A stretch of 5,546 bases of DNA, from positions 1-5,546 of the forward strand of contig JAPFFX010000298.1 of assembly GCA_026645375.1 (NCBI GenBank), written 5' to 3'. Source of the stretch: Citricoccus sp. WCRC_4 (lineage in GTDB: Bacteria; Actinomycetota; Actinomycetes; Actinomycetales; Micrococcaceae). Of this stretch, positions 4,107-5,546 are shown one piece after another. Position numbers and translations under genes: made by a program. The notes beneath the pieces are model-generated. The model did no database searches and had not been told where the DNA came from. It saw only the letters and a list, made by a program, of their open reading frames with translations. Every line of letters starts with the position of its first letter. Within the stretch, counting starts at the first letter, position 1.

Positions 4107-5546
4107 ATGCTGCTTGAACGGATCTACGACGAGGACCTCGCCCAGGCCAGCTACTTCATCGGTTGCCAGGCGAACGGCACGGCGGTCGTGGTGGACGCCC
4201 GCCGCGATCTGACCCCCTACCTGGACCTCGCCGCCAAGAACGGCATGACCATCGTGGCGGTCACCGAGACCCACATCCACGCCGACTACCTCTCCGGCAC
4301 CCGCGAGCTGGCCGCGAAGACCGGCGCCGAGATCTACGTGTCCGGCGAGGGAGGCCCGGACTGGACCTACGGCTTCGAGGCGAACCTGCTGCATGACGGC
4401 GAGTCCATCAAGGTCGGCAACATCACCATCCAGGCCGTGCACACCCCCGGCCACACCCCCGAGCACCTGTCCTTCCTCGTGACCGACGGGGCCTTCAGCG
4501 ACCAGCCGGGGTACATGCTGACCGGTGACTTCGTCTTCTCCGGAGACCTCGGCCGTCCGGACCTGCTGGACGAGGCCGCCGGTGGGGTGGACACCCGCTT
4601 CGGCGGCGCCAAGGACCTGTTCCGCAGCCTGAAGGAGAAGTTCGTGACGCTGCCGGACCACGTCCAGGTCTACCCGGCCCACGGCGCCGGCTCGGCCTGC
4701 GGCAAGGCCCTGGGCGCGATCCCCTCCTCCACGGTCGGCTACGAGCGTCTCTACGCCTGGTGGGGCAAGTACGTCGCGGCCGATGACGAGCAGGGCTTCG
4801 TCGACGAGTTGCTGGCCGGCCAGCCGGACGCGCACGCCTACTTCGGCCGCATGAAGCGCGAGAACCGGGACGGCCCGGTCGTGATGGGCGAGCGCGCTCC
4901 CCTGCAGGAGCTCGCCGTCGAGGACGTGGCCCGCGACCTGGAGCAGGACAGGATCACCTTCGTGGACACCCGCCCCGTGGACGAGGTCCACGCCGGGACC
5001 GTCCCCGGGTCGATCAGCATCCCCGCCCCGGGCAAGATGGCCACCTACGGCGGCTGGGCCTACGATCCGGAGAAGGATGACCGCCCGCTGGTGCTGCTGG
5101 CCCAGGACCAGGAGCAGGCCCAGCAGTTCTGGGACCACCTGGTGCGCGTGGGCATCGACAACGTCTCCGGGTACGTCACCGGGGTCGAGGGCCTGCCGAC
5201 CACCACGCCCCGGATCATCCAGCCGGAGGAGCTCGAGGGCTTCGACGCGGCCCTGGTCCTGGACGTGCGCAACAAGACCGAGCACACCGACGGCCACATC
5301 CCGGGCTCGCGCCAGCTGAGCGCCGGCCGCGTGCTGTGGCACCAGGACCAGCTGCCCACCGAGGGCACCATCGTGACGTACTGCCAGTCCGGGGTGCGCA
5401 ACTCGGTGGCCGCCAGCGCACTGCGCCGGGCCGGGCACGACGTCGTCGAGCTCGACGGCAGCTTCAGCGCCTGGTCCGAGTGGGCCCGCCGCAGCGGCGT
5501 CCAGCCGGAGACCTCCGAGACCGCCCAGGAGCCGGTCAGCGCCTGA
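4107..5546 (+). CDS. cstB: CstB-like persulfide dioxygenase with two rhodanese domains (479 aa)
   Basis: A cytosolic enzyme expected to oxidise low-molecular-weight persulfides to sulfite or thiosulfate, detoxifying sulfide. The metallo-beta-lactamase-fold dioxygenase domain (about 1-255) has THIHADY (55-61), HTPGHTPEH (112-120) and TGD (139-141). His56, His116 and Asp141 are the likely 2-His-1-Asp Fe(II) ligands by analogy with ETHE1. AHGAGSACGK (191-200) places Cys198 near the metal, probably matching Cys201 of Staphylococcus aureus CstB (from memory). The first rhodanese domain (about 268-365) has Ala332 where the catalytic Cys should be, so it is a pseudo-rhodanese. The second (about 371-465) has an intact CQSGVRN loop with Cys426 as persulfide carrier. 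This domain order and the length (CstB is about 444 aa) match CstB. The upstream CsoR/CstR-type operators fit the known CstR control of cstB. The stop codon is the last triplet of the window, so any downstream partner (sulfurtransferase, sulfite exporter, CstR) is out of view. Confidence 0.93.
   Translation: MLLERIYDEDLAQASYFIGCQANGTAVVVDARRDLTPYLDLAAKNGMTIVAVTETHIHADYLSGTRELAAKTGAEIYVSGEGGPDWTYGFEANLLHDGESIKVGNITIQAVHTPGHTPEHLSFLVTDGAFSDQPGYMLTGDFVFSGDLGRPDLLDEAAGGVDTRFGGAKDLFRSLKEKFVTLPDHVQVYPAHGAGSACGKALGAIPSSTVGYERLYAWWGKYVAADDEQGFVDELLAGQPDAHAYFGRMKRENRDGPVVMGERAPLQELAVEDVARDLEQDRITFVDTRPVDEVHAGTVPGSISIPAPGKMATYGGWAYDPEKDDRPLVLLAQDQEQAQQFWDHLVRVGIDNVSGYVTGVEGLPTTTPRIIQPEELEGFDAALVLDVRNKTEHTDGHIPGSRQLSAGRVLWHQDQLPTEGTIVTYCQSGVRNSVAASALRRAGHDVVELDGSFSAWSEWARRSGVQPETSETAQEPVSA

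Noticed and set aside
3900..5438. Long minus-strand open frame opposite the dioxygenase
   Set aside because: Antisense shadow of a gene with clear conserved motifs. It also runs into the operator region and the small gene's start.

Overview
The window is about 70% G+C by eye, with strong Shine-Dalgarno sites, GTG/ATG starts and GC-ending codons throughout. This suggests a high-GC Actinomycetota genome, plausibly Micrococcales. The genus cannot be fixed from sequence alone. There are five intact protein genes. No tRNA, rRNA, CRISPR array, insertion sequence or pseudogene is visible.

Bases 1-271 are non-coding: a GC-rich hairpin that may end an upstream gene, three perfect 17-bp tandem repeats (50-100), degenerate relatives of that repeat, and then a promoter region. 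The promoter carries a 16-bp dyad with the TTGAC-N4-GTCAA spacing of Crp/Fnr-family boxes, centred at -41.5 from the start predicted by a -10-like TACGTT. Bases 272-3678 hold a same-strand metal and redox block: a 77-aa soluble heavy-metal-associated (HMA) chaperone-like protein, a 674-aa P1B-type metal ATPase without its own HMA domain, and a 301-aa zinc-independent quinone oxidoreductase-like MDR protein. Hairpins without T-tracts sit in both intergenic gaps. The ATPase is unusual: its membrane metal motif is CPG rather than CPC, and that cysteine is the only one in the protein.

Bases 3721-5546 hold a divergent reactive-sulfur module. On the minus strand is a 64-aa Cys/His-rich protein of unknown function. 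On the plus strand is a 479-aa CstB-like persulfide dioxygenase with two rhodanese domains, the first lacking its catalytic cysteine. The 191-bp gap between them contains three copies of a 16-bp ATACC(C)...GGTAT operator of the CsoR/CstR type. One fills the -35/-10 spacer of the predicted dioxygenase promoter, one abuts a -10-like element facing the small gene, and one lies in the predicted 5' leader.

The likely combined picture is a metal and sulfur stress locus. The first half would handle a soft or transition metal under a Crp/Fnr-like regulator. The second half would detoxify persulfide or sulfide under a CsoR/CstR-like repressor. No regulator gene lies inside the window, so both regulatory assignments rest on DNA sites only.
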